A stretch of DNA of 64,000 nt from CALBRZ01 sp964511065 (lineage in GTDB: Bacteria > Planctomycetota > Planctomycetia > Pirellulales > S012-138). Shown here piece after piece: positions 49,001 through 57,832 of this stretch. The DNA lies in assembly GCA_964511065.1 (NCBI GenBank), contig CAZEEG010000007.1:1-64000 (forward strand), read 5' to 3'. The notes under the pieces are model-generated. The model had not been told where the DNA came from, made no database searches, and worked only from the letters and a program-made list of their open reading frames with translations. The position numbers and the translations under genes are program-made. The first letter of the stretch is position 1. Each line of letters starts with the position of its first letter.

Positions 49001-50797
49001 CCGCGGTACTTTGACGAAATTCGTCGCATCATCGACGAATTGGACCGCCGCCCGCCCATGGTCATGATCCAGGTGCTCATTGCGGAAGTTCAGTTGAACA
49101 ATACCGACGAGTTCGGCGTGGAACTGGGCCTGCAGGATTCCATCTTGTTTGACCGCAGCCTGCTGGGTGACCTGATCACCACCACCAACAGCACGCAAAC
49201 ACCGCAGGGTAACACCGTCGTTACCACCACCAATCAGATCATCCAAGGTGCCACGTTGACGCCGGGTTTTCTGTTCAACAACCAGCCGCTGGGCAATAGC
49301 GGGAGCGATTTCTCTCGGGCGACCTCCAACAAATTGGCCGGTCAGGCGTTGAGCAGTTTCTCAGTCGGCCGTGTGAACAGCCAACTGGGCTACGGTGGCC
49401 TGGTGCTTTCGGCCAGCAACGAAAGTATCAGTATCTTGATTCGTGCTTTGCAGGAGTGCCGCAGGTTGGACGTGTTGGCGCGGCCGCAGGTGATGACGCT
49501 CGACAACCAACCGGCCTTCATCCAGGTGGGGCAGCGGGTACAGCTCATTACCGCAACCACTTTCGACCAGGCGACAGGCATTCAGACCAACCAGTTGGGT
49601 GCGCAGCAGAATGTTGGCTTGATCCTTGGTGTCACGCCCCGGATCAGCCCCGATGGCCTGGTGGTGATGGAGATCGACGTGGAAAAATCAGAAGTCGGTC
49701 CGGAGTCCGAGGGAATTCCCGTGTCGGTACTGCCCACGGGCGACGTGATTCGTTCCCCGCGGATCAATACCACGCTGGCCCAATCGACGGTGAGCGCGAT
49801 CAGCGGACAGACGATCGTGCTGGGCGGCCTCATCACCAAGACCAAGGCGCAGACCCACCGCCGGGTGCCGCTGCTGGCTTCGATCCCGGTGCTGGGGCAT
49901 CTGTTCCGGTACGACGCCAACGTGGAGCAGCGCACCGAACTGCTGATTATCATGACGCCGCGCGTCGTCCGCGACGAACAAGATATGGAAGTCATCAAAC
50001 AAATGGAGTCGGCCCGGATGCACTGGGTGCTCTCGGATGTCCGCGATATCCACGGCGATGCGGGACTCCGGGGGCGTGGCGACGCTTGGGAAGACCCGGG
50101 CATCCCGGTGATCTACCCGCACCTCAACCCCGATGGCAAGGCGCAGCCGGTTTCGCCCGAGATGGAATTGGATTCGGTCCTCGACGAAGAGTTGCTGCCT
50201 GAGCCGATGCCGCGTTCGCAACCGTCGCGGAACCTGCCGCCGCTTCCGACACCGCAGCCACGGCAGCGGACCGTGCCGCCGGATCCCATCCCGCCGGGAC
50301 AGGCTCGGCCAGGGCTGGTGCCCCCGGAACCGATGCCGCCGGGACAGGTTCCACAACCGGTCCCCCCGGGTTCGGTACCGCCAGGGCCGCTGCCGCAGCA
50401 AGGCGCTGAAGCCGGCGGCGCCGGGCGCTCCCCGGCCGCATCGGCCAGCCAGAGCGGCGGCAGCGCGGCGCCTGGAAATGCCGATGGTAACTCGTCGCTG
50501 AAATTGATGCCGGCGACGGGGGCGTACGTTCAGCCGCACGGACATCATGTCCAACCGGCGGTCTGGGCAGAGCCGGCCATGCACGGTCCGGCGCAGCCAG
50601 GGATGCCTCAACCGGCGGGGGCAGCACCTCACCCATGGCCTCAACCTGCCAGCCCGCCGGGGCAACCGGTAAGGCTGATTAGCCCCGCCGAACGGGCGCA
50701 TTACGCGCCACCCCAACCGGTCGGACCGGTCCACCCAGGGCAGCCACAGCCGCATTGGCACCGGCAAGGCACCGCACCGCAACGCCACAATGGATAA
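46046..50797 (+). CDS. Very large secretin (type II/III secretion GspD family)
   Basis: About 1583 residues from the ATG at 46046, chosen because MQVSKLGRAFRTACSCAVAL gives a normal signal peptide; an ATG at 45962 is possible. A Pro/Ala-rich stretch precedes at least six secretin_N-like (N1) modules ending in patterns such as NALIVRASPRDLAEI. Each has beta strands and a helix, separated by Gln/Ala/Gly linkers. The secretin pore domain is at about residues 1000-1310 (VMIQVLIAEVQLNN, SGQTIVLGGLI, VPLLASIPVLGHLF). A Pro-rich tail of about 270 residues follows. It forms the outer-membrane channel. Standard GspD has about 650 residues. Confidence 0.9.
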   Translation: MQVSKLGRAFRTACSCAVALGWGTALPAAEPQPGYPVGHAHGMQGAPHGQPAAMRPVQPPPAFGHPLPLQQGPAAGGVYHAGGPMPGAFSPYPAGPAEGVLPAGYSAPTLTHPARVAGQPGSVAAAGSFAARLNQPAPAQPNALAAPQGEQRQTRVHALQFAHAAEVQAAMVHWLQGASMRGEVSVDPTQNAVIVQGGDDVQKLAAEIVQSMDRAAQEQLGPPTLQTYPAPANHLEPMTEAVRGRFGPHGARVAADSRNNQLLVVAPAAMQAEIAKFLGASGTGQAPAPAAQGAVRGPQPEAPPAPTAPRGANFGLLTTTAGQGQIMQLRRSPAEMQKVLRRLYGPRLTEAASTNRDVAIYTLDLSQQERLRIEFDLLTGQVVIHGPPAATERCARLLAILEAPQVPQASNRIEVVPLGAAPPGKVVQVATLLEEARQRGLRERSQAVRAQAIRSPHLVAQLFQPPDANQPPQGAQVPGQQQGGAAAGAGAAAGQALPQEQAFPNGQADIPADTQGLVGPVQVEVLEDLGVIILRGPKEDVDRLIRIIEQIEERSQETEPEIRVHQLEYVNGEALATIVRELYDSVYAGRKGRVSITPLVEPNALLLIGPPPSVEAATDLIRRLDTPSGPESQFEVFRLKYASAQAAAATLQQFYGAPPGPGAQQPGQAQQQLPGLFPRVNVIADFRTNALIVRASPRDLAEIAHLLSRIDIDSSPSELTLKVFQLRNSLAEDLAAVLQAAITGAAAGQQLGPQLPGVQQQAVGPQAQQQAAQRSAVLRLMTLDARDRTILRSGILVDVQVTPDPRANSVVVRAPADSMPLIEALIEQLDNIPGATAQIKVFTIVNGDAESLVSMLSTLFGATATGGQFGVQQAASVQADGSIVPLRFAVDSRTNSILATGSSSDLTIVEAILLRLDESDIRERETQVYRLKNAPALDVAASINQLLQAERAVQEQGVRSAFQQIQEEVVVVGEPVTNSLIVTATPRYFDEIRRIIDELDRRPPMVMIQVLIAEVQLNNTDEFGVELGLQDSILFDRSLLGDLITTTNSTQTPQGNTVVTTTNQIIQGATLTPGFLFNNQPLGNSGSDFSRATSNKLAGQALSSFSVGRVNSQLGYGGLVLSASNESISILIRALQECRRLDVLARPQVMTLDNQPAFIQVGQRVQLITATTFDQATGIQTNQLGAQQNVGLILGVTPRISPDGLVVMEIDVEKSEVGPESEGIPVSVLPTGDVIRSPRINTTLAQSTVSAISGQTIVLGGLITKTKAQTHRRVPLLASIPVLGHLFRYDANVEQRTELLIIMTPRVVRDEQDMEVIKQMESARMHWVLSDVRDIHGDAGLRGRGDAWEDPGIPVIYPHLNPDGKAQPVSPEMELDSVLDEELLPEPMPRSQPSRNLPPLPTPQPRQRTVPPDPIPPGQARPGLVPPEPMPPGQVPQPVPPGSVPPGPLPQQGAEAGGAGRSPAASASQSGGSAAPGNADGNSSLKLMPATGAYVQPHGHHVQPAVWAEPAMHGPAQPGMPQPAGAAPHPWPQPASPPGQPVRLISPAERAHYAPPQPVGPVHPGQPQPHWHRQGTAPQRHNG

Positions 50798-50958
50798 AGC
50801 TGGAGATCGAAAACCTGGGCGACCAATGCACGATTTTGGGCGGACAGACCGCGGTAGCCACGGTTGGCAGTGCTGCGGATGAGGGCCGCCATCACGGTCC
50901 ATCCGTCCGACTTTCTCCCGCACACGAAACTCGCATATCGGCCAGAAAGGATTCTGCG

Positions 50959-52407
50959 ATGCGAACGGCGATCCATTGGGGCTTAGCCATGCTCACGCTG
51001 CTGGGTAGCGGCTGCGCCAAATTTGATATGAGCAAGAACATCCCTTGGGGCGCTGGCAAGGATGGCGAGTTCAGCGGCAACCTGCGCATCGTGGCTGTCT
51101 GGCAAGACACGGTGTTGCATCAGCCCGACAAACCGCCCATTCGCGGGTTTGGCGGTCGCGTGTTCTTCTATGCCGGAGGCGAAAAGCCGGTCAAGACGCA
51201 GGGCCGCCTGGAAGTGTATGCCTTTGTCGAAGACGGCCGTTCCAAGACGGATACCCGGCCCGACCGCAAATACGTGTTCACGCCCGAGCAGTTCGAGAAA
51301 CATTACAGCCCCAAGAAGCCGCTGGGGCATTCGTACAGTTTCTGGCTGCCATGGGATGAAGCTGGCGGACCGGAACTGGAGATCACCTTGGTGGCTCGTT
51401 TCACGCCGCTCACCGGTGGAGCCACGATCGTGAGCGAACAAACGCACCATGCGCTGCCGGGCCGCGAGGCCTCGCTGGCCGAAAAGATGCAGTACCGCTA
51501 CCTGAAGGACCGCGACGAAACGCCCCTGATTGCCGACAAGGACGGTGCGGCCCAGCCAGCCTCGGCAGCGCAGGCCGGAGAAGCTCAACTCGTGGGCTAC
51601 GAAGAACCGGTGCCGGGCTATCCGGGCCAGGGGCTCGATGCGCCTTCGGCGAACCGCCTGCGCATGAAGACTTCGACCATTGATCTGCCGCTGCGGTTCA
51701 ACGCGGGCAATATGCCGACATGGCAAACGTCGTCGCCGGCCGGGCCAGTGCCTGCCAGTACGGGCGGCTACCATGGTGGCCAGGCATCGCACGCTTATCA
51801 TCAGGCCACGGTGCCCTTCAGTCCTGCGGGAGCGCATGGGCAACCTGTTCACACGGCATCGCACGCTTATCACGCCGTGCCGGTCAATGCAGGCCACGGC
51901 GGTGTGATCTCGGCGGGAGGCACGATGCAAGGCACGGCCCAAGGGCTGTCGCCGCTGCCACCGGCCACGGACCGCCGACACCAGTCCTACCCGCAGTTCC
52001 GTGCGCGGCCGAACCCTCAATACCCGGGCCAAGCCCAGCCTGAATATCGCAGCGGAGTGGGGGCCGCTGCCATTCCGCCGACGGCCGGTTCAGCCGCGCC
52101 GTTGTCGCCGGCTGCCAGCGGTGCGCCAACCACGATGAGCCCACAGGGGCCGGGCGGCGGGACGCAATACCCGCCGGGACTCATGCCGCTTTCGCCAGAG
52201 GTCAACGCCGGGGCGGATTCGACGGTGACACCACCAGTTGGTTATCGACCTGTGCAATCCCGGGTTCTAGGCGCACCAATTGCTCCGCTAGAGCGCGTTC
52301 ATGGTCCGTGGCTACCTGACCACGTAAAGTGGCAGTATGGCCTCGAACCTCCACCGCAACGGAATTTTGTGACGGGCCCAATCTCGCGCGCTGCAAACGG
52401 CTCGTAA
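50959..52407 (+). CDS. Lipoprotein with Pro/Gly/His-rich tail; 3' end overlaps a convergent gene
   Basis: 482 residues. The ATG at 50959 has AAAGG nearby. The signal ends in LLGSGC. Residues 30-190 form a compact domain (NLRIVAVWQDTVLHQP, GRVFFYAGGEKPVK, LEVYAFVEDG) that recalls planctomycete proteins near secretins. The rest is low complexity with GGYHGGQASHAYH repeats. The last 69 codons are antisense to the BON-domain gene, and their sequence looks random, so the stop may have been lost. It follows the secretin by 161 nt and is probably co-transcribed. Confidence 0.75.
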   Translation: MRTAIHWGLAMLTLLGSGCAKFDMSKNIPWGAGKDGEFSGNLRIVAVWQDTVLHQPDKPPIRGFGGRVFFYAGGEKPVKTQGRLEVYAFVEDGRSKTDTRPDRKYVFTPEQFEKHYSPKKPLGHSYSFWLPWDEAGGPELEITLVARFTPLTGGATIVSEQTHHALPGREASLAEKMQYRYLKDRDETPLIADKDGAAQPASAAQAGEAQLVGYEEPVPGYPGQGLDAPSANRLRMKTSTIDLPLRFNAGNMPTWQTSSPAGPVPASTGGYHGGQASHAYHQATVPFSPAGAHGQPVHTASHAYHAVPVNAGHGGVISAGGTMQGTAQGLSPLPPATDRRHQSYPQFRARPNPQYPGQAQPEYRSGVGAAAIPPTAGSAAPLSPAASGAPTTMSPQGPGGGTQYPPGLMPLSPEVNAGADSTVTPPVGYRPVQSRVLGAPIAPLERVHGPWLPDHVKWQYGLEPPPQRNFVTGPISRAANGS

Positions 52408-52909
52408 GGGTGGCCGACAACGTGCCGTCGGGCGGCGCGGGATAGTCGAAGCTGATCCGCGTGGTGGTGCGATAGGGACGCCGGGTCTGGGTCTGCTGCG
52501 GATTGAGGTTCTGGTTGGCATCGCGCGCATTGCGCATGTTCGGGCCTTGGAAGAAATTGTTCAGCGCGTTGCCGAACGAGCCAATTTGCGTCGTATCGGA
52601 GGTGTCGGCGCCGACAAAGGCGCCTTGGCGATTGCCGCGCAAGAAACGTTCGCTGCCTTCCACCGTGCCCACCTGCTGAGCCTGCTGGGTCGCACCAGCG
52701 ACGGTTCCACCGGCACCGCCGAACATGCTACCGGATCGCGCAGAAACGCCCGACGCCGCCCCTACGGTGCGGTTGCCAAAAGTGCCCCGACTGGTGGTAC
52801 CGCCGCCTCCCAGGGAGTTTTGGAACTGGGCGAAAAGTTCGCTGCCGCAGAGAACAACAGCGCAGGTGCCAACGGCGCACAGCAGGCGACGGAACGTTCG
52901 ATCGTGCAT
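52202..52909 (-). CDS. Exported BON-domain protein
   Basis: 235 residues from the ATG at 52909. A signal peptide of about 27 residues ends at LFAQ. A Gly/Ser/Thr-rich low-complexity stretch follows, then TTTRISFDYP, then a C-terminal BON domain (TLRGQVATDHERALAEQLVRL and VDNQLVV, each read in part). BON domains bind membranes or phospholipids and occur in osmotically induced envelope proteins and secretin partners. The whole BON domain lies in the 206-bp overlap with the convergent lipoprotein gene. Confidence 0.82.
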   Translation of the reverse strand: MHDRTFRRLLCAVGTCAVVLCGSELFAQFQNSLGGGGTTSRGTFGNRTVGAASGVSARSGSMFGGAGGTVAGATQQAQQVGTVEGSERFLRGNRQGAFVGADTSDTTQIGSFGNALNNFFQGPNMRNARDANQNLNPQQTQTRRPYRTTTRISFDYPAPPDGTLSATLTSRLQRARLGPSQNSVAVEVRGHTATLRGQVATDHERALAEQLVRLEPGIAQVDNQLVVSPSNPPRR

Positions 52910-53522
52910 GGTAATTCTGCCAGCGTGGGAGTTGCCGGTACGGTGCCCCTGGGGGTGACCTGTTGCATTATAGCCCCCATTGGACGGATCGTTGCAAGTG
53001 AACCTTTCAGGGCGTCGGGCCGTGCAGTCCATCGGCGAGGTTTTCGCTGGCTGGGGGGGGATCGCAGCGATCGGAGAGGTCCAACCGGTAACGCCGGTTG
53101 CCCCTCCCACGTTGTGCATCGTTTTTCTTGACATTTCGCGAAGGCATCGACATAACGATGGCGCAAACGGAAGGGGGGCGGGGTGATTTCTCTGCCGGCT
53201 GACCATCTTGCGACGACACATCCCTGCTGAATTCTCCCCTGGCCGTTGTGCTCTGGTAGCGCTGGTGGGGGGCCGGTTGATCCGATGGTGCCGCCCCTTG
53301 TGCTCAATTGGCTGCCTGGCGTGGGTGTGGTGTTTGGGGAGGCGGGGGCTGCTGCGTGGCGAGGAAGGCGGCAGTGGTCGTTCGTCGCTGTCCGTGGCCG
53401 GCAATATCTGTACTTCGCGCCGCTGCCGCGACGGCGCGAGGTCCCGGGACGCGGCGATTAAACGGTCGCCCACGCAAGCCGGATTCAGCCATTCACGTCT
53501 TGAATGAACGAGGAGGAGCGAC
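52910..53522. other. Intergenic region without a supported gene
   Basis: It lies between the divergent BON-domain gene and the 69-residue protein gene. Open frames on both strands are Arg/Gly/Pro-rich with no ribosome sites or family content. No terminator or RNA is evident. Confidence 0.45.
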
Positions 53523-53732
53523 GTGACCAAGTCGGTGCTTGACGCAATTCGTGAAGGCGATTGGGAATACGAGCCGCCGTGGGTGAACGATTCAGATTTT
53601 GACAGCACCGATGCCCTGCCAGGCTCCCGCGATAAGCTCCGCATTTTGGCCGAACGCCTGCGCCGGGGACTGCCCTTGTGGCACCCTGCCGACCGCCGCG
53701 ACTGCGACGGCGGCGACGACAGCGACTTCTAA
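53523..53732 (+). CDS. Conserved small protein of planctomycete type
   Basis: 69 residues from a GTG at 53523 preceded by GAGGAGG with ideal spacing. TKSVLDAIREGDWEYEPP, ALPGSRDKLRILAERLRRG and LPLWHPADRRD look like a short conserved protein that I recall as common in planctomycete genomes. No signal peptide or membrane helix is present, so it is probably cytosolic. Its function is unknown. The acidic Gly/Asp tail is not part of the conserved block. Confidence 0.82.
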   Translation: MTKSVLDAIREGDWEYEPPWVNDSDFDSTDALPGSRDKLRILAERLRRGLPLWHPADRRDCDGGDDSDF

Positions 53733-54161
53733 CCAGGTAGCCCCCCCTCTCGCATGCCGCGGCATCACCGTGTGTGCCAAGGGCTCTGCACCACGCATTC
53801 TGCACCACGAATCCTGTACCATGGATTCTGGTGAGCCGTGCGCTCCGATACCGACCCCCGATCCGCAATGCTCATGAAGCCCATGCCCGGGTGAGCGTGC
53901 GCTCGGCGGCCATCTCGCCGATTTCGTGGATATGACAGGCCTCCCGGGCCGATTGGTACCGATGGTGCCGAAGTTGACGATTCTGTCGGTGACCATCTTA
54001 TGCCGGCTTCGCTCGTTACCCGGAGGGCCCTGGTGCCAAGGCTGCCATTGCAAGCAGCTACAGGCAGGAATTCTGCCGCTCGATATTGGCTCCAAGGCTG
54101 CTGCGATCGATCCGGCGAGAACTTCACGCGGTGACTCGCTTGTGAGCAGGGAGGCTCCTTC
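53733..54161. other. Intergenic region containing a short tandem repeat
   Basis: No gene is supported. The only marked feature is the 14-bp tandem repeat at 53786-53827. A promoter for the downstream exported protein is expected here but no clear boxes are seen. Confidence 0.45.
53786..53830. repeat. Three copies of a 14-bp tandem repeat
   Basis: CTGCACCACGCATT (53786-53799), CTGCACCACGAATC (53800-53813) and CTGTACCATGGATT (53814-53827), followed by a partial CTG. The copies diverge progressively. It may be a minisatellite. Confidence 0.7.
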
Positions 54162-55112
54162 ATGCGTACGATCGGTTTAATACGCTGGTCACTACTGGTG
54201 GCCGCCACGCTGGTGTTGCCCGCAACCGCCATGGCGCAATTGGTTCCTGGCACGGGACAGAAAGTTGAGGGAGTCGGCGACGACTTTGAAGACCCCGATT
54301 GGTCGTACGTCTACAACTTGCCGAAGGCCAGCGAAGAAATCGACGGCAACAAGCGGTTACCGGGCGCCTACTCCACCAACCGCCGCTGGGCCGAAGGTGC
54401 GCTGCGCGGAACCCCCGACCATGTTCGCCGCGTGGACACCCCCGTCGGCGGCCTGCCCGGCAGCAAGGGCGCGCTATTGCTCATGTCGCGCGATACGGGC
54501 GTACCCGGCACACGCAGCGGCAGCGTGCAGCAGGACGACCTGCTGGCTTCGATGGGCCGGCCGATCTCCGTCTCGCGCATGCCGAGCGTGGTGGTTCGGG
54601 TATTCGTGCCGCCGTTTGAAGATTTTGAGCAGCGGACCGGAGTCACGTTTGGTTTTCGGGCTGGATGCTCTGGCCCACGCACCAAAACCGAGCAGGCTGG
54701 TGGCCTGGTGGGCTTCTTTGGCGGCAGCCGAACGACGACCTCGGTCGACCCGTACTGGCCTGGCTTCTTCGTCCACTTCAACAGCAAAGCCAGTGGCCGG
54801 CACCAAGAGGATTCCGCCTACTTCATGATCCGCGCCAATCAGCGCGGCCAGGACGTCCGTGGCCCGGAAATCATCGAAAGCGGCTGGTGGACGCTGGGAA
54901 TGTCGTTCACGCCCGATGGCATGGTCCATTTCTACGCCCGGCCGGGTGTCGAGGACCTGAGGGCAGAGGACCACATTACGTCGAGCTACTGCTACGGGAT
55001 CAAGTGCCAGCAGGTCGATACCTTCTTCTTCAATATTTGTAGCCCGGATAACGGCCGCACCTGGTCCACGCCGTGGATCGTGGACGACCCCACGCTGTAC
55101 GTAGCCCAGTAA
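54162..55112 (+). CDS. Exported protein of unknown function
   Basis: 316 residues. The ATG at 54162 has GGGAGG just upstream. A signal peptide of about 25 residues ends at AMAQ. The mature part is probably all beta (VVVRVFVPPFEDFEQRTG, GFFVHFNSKASG, SGWWTLGMSFTPDGMVHFYA), a pattern recalling concanavalin-like sandwich folds. Cys169 and the CYGIKC and NICS cysteines could pair. No catalytic motif is visible. The family appears planctomycete-like, but I cannot name it. Confidence 0.75.
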   Translation: MRTIGLIRWSLLVAATLVLPATAMAQLVPGTGQKVEGVGDDFEDPDWSYVYNLPKASEEIDGNKRLPGAYSTNRRWAEGALRGTPDHVRRVDTPVGGLPGSKGALLLMSRDTGVPGTRSGSVQQDDLLASMGRPISVSRMPSVVVRVFVPPFEDFEQRTGVTFGFRAGCSGPRTKTEQAGGLVGFFGGSRTTTSVDPYWPGFFVHFNSKASGRHQEDSAYFMIRANQRGQDVRGPEIIESGWWTLGMSFTPDGMVHFYARPGVEDLRAEDHITSSYCYGIKCQQVDTFFFNICSPDNGRTWSTPWIVDDPTLYVAQ

Positions 55113-55324
55113 TCGTCGGTGGGAAGCGCCGCTCCCGGCGGCGAATATCTACAGCACGCAATCGTCACCGTGGAAGGTGGATAAACCTCCCGGTGCGAAC
55201 CAACCTGCAGGGGATGCTCGGCGAAAACTCGCTGGGCATCCCCGGTTTGTTGCGCCCCGGTGGTAGTGCAGACCCTTGGATGGTCGGTAACCTGCTGTGT
55301 TGTTTGCGAACAATGCTTGTTGAA

Positions 55325-55348
55325 CACGGCTCGCAGTGCCGTGGGCAC
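55325..55348 (-). repeat. REP-like palindromic element
   Basis: Read on the minus strand it is GTGCCCACGGCACTGCGAGC followed by CGTG, matching the copies at 38269 and 38331. It lies between two convergent genes, the usual place of REP elements. Confidence 0.5.
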
Positions 55349-55384
55349 GCATGGGAGCGCGAAGCGTAGTGCCGTGGTGCCGTT

Positions 55385-56056
55385 TTACAATCCCAGCAGG
55401 CGGATCAGGCTCTCGGTAACGGCCTGGCCCTGCTGCGTCCAGCGATGGGTCAGCACAATGACGATGAGCAGCCCGATGATGCCAAAGGTGATGCCGCGAG
55501 GGTTGCGTGGCACGCGGACTTCGTGCAGCGCGGCGGACAGGTCGTTTACCAGGCTGCGCCAGGCGGCGAAGTCGATGTAGTCGCTGTCAACGACCAGCGA
55601 CACGTTGCGGAATGCCGAATACGGTTCCAGCCGAACCACCAATCGAGCCTGTGGCATCTCAAGCGAGTTGCCGGCCCAGCGGGCGGCAGGATCGCGGCGG
55701 ACTGCGACGGTGGATACGATCCCTCGCAAATGTTCGGTTGCGATGTTGTAAATCACCACCCGCGGCCGCAAGTACAAGATCCACAGCGACACGGCCGAGC
55801 CATACATCAGCAACAACAGCAGCCAATAATAAGGCCCAAGCCGCTGCAACAATTCCAGCGGCGTGAATAGCTGTGCTGGTCCGATCATCACCAGGCCGGA
55901 AATGCCAACGGCAAGCGCCGCCAGGTCGTGGCTGCCGGCCACCATCAGCGGCCTCGGCATCAGGTTCACCACAGCCAGCGCTAAGAGATACGCCGCCAGC
56001 GGCAACAGGGCCACCAGCAGGTGGGCCGTATCGAATGTTATTGGGTCGCCATTCAT
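55385..56056 (-). CDS. Membrane protein of unknown function
   Basis: 223 residues from the ATG at 56056; a TTG 13 codons upstream is less likely. Three N-terminal helices (residues 10-30, 42-62, 76-98) and one C-terminal helix (about 190-208) enclose a domain of about 85 residues that reads like a PH or bPH2 fold (RPRVVIYNIATEHL and SLVVDSDYIDFAAWR, the latter cut short here). The topology puts that domain on the cytosolic side. No named family is certain. Confidence 0.7.
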   Translation of the reverse strand: MNGDPITFDTAHLLVALLPLAAYLLALAVVNLMPRPLMVAGSHDLAALAVGISGLVMIGPAQLFTPLELLQRLGPYYWLLLLLMYGSAVSLWILYLRPRVVIYNIATEHLRGIVSTVAVRRDPAARWAGNSLEMPQARLVVRLEPYSAFRNVSLVVDSDYIDFAAWRSLVNDLSAALHEVRVPRNPRGITFGIIGLLIVIVLTHRWTQQGQAVTESLIRLLGL

Positions 56057-56525
56057 AGCTGCATCGTAGATGAGCGTTTGGTCGCCGTCTACCAATCGGA
56101 GCGGCCCGACAAAATGACGGCCGCCCGCGGCCGATCTGACCCCAGGCAGACAGCCCCGCCAATCGCTCCGGCGCCGCGCACGCTACCTCTTGGGCAGCTT
56201 GCTTTTTCCGGAAATGGGATTCGGCGCTCTTGGCCGATTATCGCCCCCAATGCCAAGCCGCGTGCTAGCACCGGTGGGGATGGTGCCCCGACTGCTCTTG
56301 CCTCAAATGGCGAAATGCGAACAATCTACACATACTGGACAACAGAACAGGCAGTTGGGGGGTGCGAGGGGGCAGAAACGCAGCGGGAAAGTCCCTCCCA
56401 GCGTCTGGTAGAAATTCCTCCCGCACCAGGGAAACATCGAAAAAAACGAGCCAGGGCTGGGCGTACCTAAAGCGTTCGGCCTGATCGGCAACGGTCCAAA
56501 GTTTCCACCCCAATGTTGCTTACGG
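56057..56525. other. Region between divergent genes
   Basis: It separates the minus-strand membrane protein and the plus-strand helicase. No gene, RNA or clear promoter box is seen. Confidence 0.45.
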
Positions 56526-57746
56526 ATGGACCAACCCGCCATGACGTTCGCCGCGGCAATCTCACCTTCTTTGAATTCGGCCTCCGCGCCGACTGCCGAT
56601 CCGCCGCCCGTGGCTTGGGAAGGCCGGCCGCTGCTGGCCGATGCGGCGGTGGAAGCCCGGCCCTACCAGTTGCGGATCATTCATCAGGCCCTGGAGATGT
56701 TTCACGGGCGGTATCGCAACCGGGCGGGCGATTTGGAACCGGCAGCGCACTCGGTGATGGTCGAAAGTCCCACAGGCAGCGGCAAGACCGTGATGGGCCT
56801 GGCTATTGCCCGGCAGATGCAACAACAGCACGGTTATCGCGTGGGCTGGGTGTCCATGCGGCGCAACCTGTTGGCCCAGGCCGAGAGCGAGAATCGGGCC
56901 CGCGGTTTTCACGTCGAAATGGAGTACATCTCCATGTTCGACAAGAACCCGCCGCAGGTCGACATGCTGGTCGTGGACGAAGCCCAGCACGATGCGGCCA
57001 TGAGCATGGCCAATCTGCACAGCGTGGTGCGCCCGCGGCACGTGTTGGGGCTGACGGCTACGCCGTTTCGCACCGACCGTATCAAGTTGTGCTTCGACCA
57101 GGTCATCAAAGATGCCGGCATCCATCAATTGATCCAGGATGGCTACCTGAGCCGCTACCACCACTACACCATCGAACGTTACACGCCCGAGAGCGTGGCC
57201 GAACACTTCCTCCGCGACCGCGACCGCTGGGGCAAGAGCCTGATCTTTTTCCACCGCTTTGAGCAGTGCCAGGCATGCCATGCGTTGCTGGCGGCGGCTG
57301 GTGTCCAGGCAGAAGTGGTTACGGCCCAGACCGATCGTCAGCGGCAGTTGTACGCCTTCTCCGAGGGCCGACTCGACGTGCTGTTGAACATGGCCATCCT
57401 CACCGAAGGCTTCGACTGCCCCTCGCTCAAGACGGTGTTTTGCCGGCCCTCGGGCAAAGGATGCACCATCCAGATGGGCGGTCGCGTGTTTCGCCGGCAT
57501 CCCGACCTTCCGTTCAAGCAGATCGTGCAGTGCAAACAGACTCGGCACCCGTTCCTCAAGACAGCAATGGCCGACGAGCAGTACATCTGGCTCGATGGCG
57601 TGTGGCGCACGCTCAAGGTGAACCAGCGGATCGCCGCCATCACGCAGCGCAGCCGCCAGGTGATCGCCCGCAGCCAGGCCCAATTGCCCGAGCTTGTGGC
57701 CCAGCACGTCACGCGCGATTTTTGGGCCGAGCAGGGTGAACGCTAA
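56526..57746 (+). CDS. Superfamily 2 DEAD/DEAH-type helicase
   Basis: 406 residues from the ATG at 56526. Motif I is SPTGSGKT at 81-88, motif II is VDEAQH at 150-155, and motif III is TATP at 177-180. The C-terminal RecA domain has NMAILTEGFDCP and GGRVFRRHP (motif VI). It lacks accessory domains and is close to the compact helicases of mobile elements and RadD/YejH-like proteins. The DUF932 gene follows at 86 nt on the same strand. A DNA or RNA remodelling role is certain in outline; the biological process is not. Confidence 0.88.
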   Translation: MDQPAMTFAAAISPSLNSASAPTADPPPVAWEGRPLLADAAVEARPYQLRIIHQALEMFHGRYRNRAGDLEPAAHSVMVESPTGSGKTVMGLAIARQMQQQHGYRVGWVSMRRNLLAQAESENRARGFHVEMEYISMFDKNPPQVDMLVVDEAQHDAAMSMANLHSVVRPRHVLGLTATPFRTDRIKLCFDQVIKDAGIHQLIQDGYLSRYHHYTIERYTPESVAEHFLRDRDRWGKSLIFFHRFEQCQACHALLAAAGVQAEVVTAQTDRQRQLYAFSEGRLDVLLNMAILTEGFDCPSLKTVFCRPSGKGCTIQMGGRVFRRHPDLPFKQIVQCKQTRHPFLKTAMADEQYIWLDGVWRTLKVNQRIAAITQRSRQVIARSQAQLPELVAQHVTRDFWAEQGER

Positions 57747-57832
57747 GGGGCCGGCCCGCGCGCTTGGTTGTGGCCTCGGAACAACGGAAACCTGAAATCC
57801 CGCAAACCTCCTCCAGCTCCCCCCAGGCAGCC

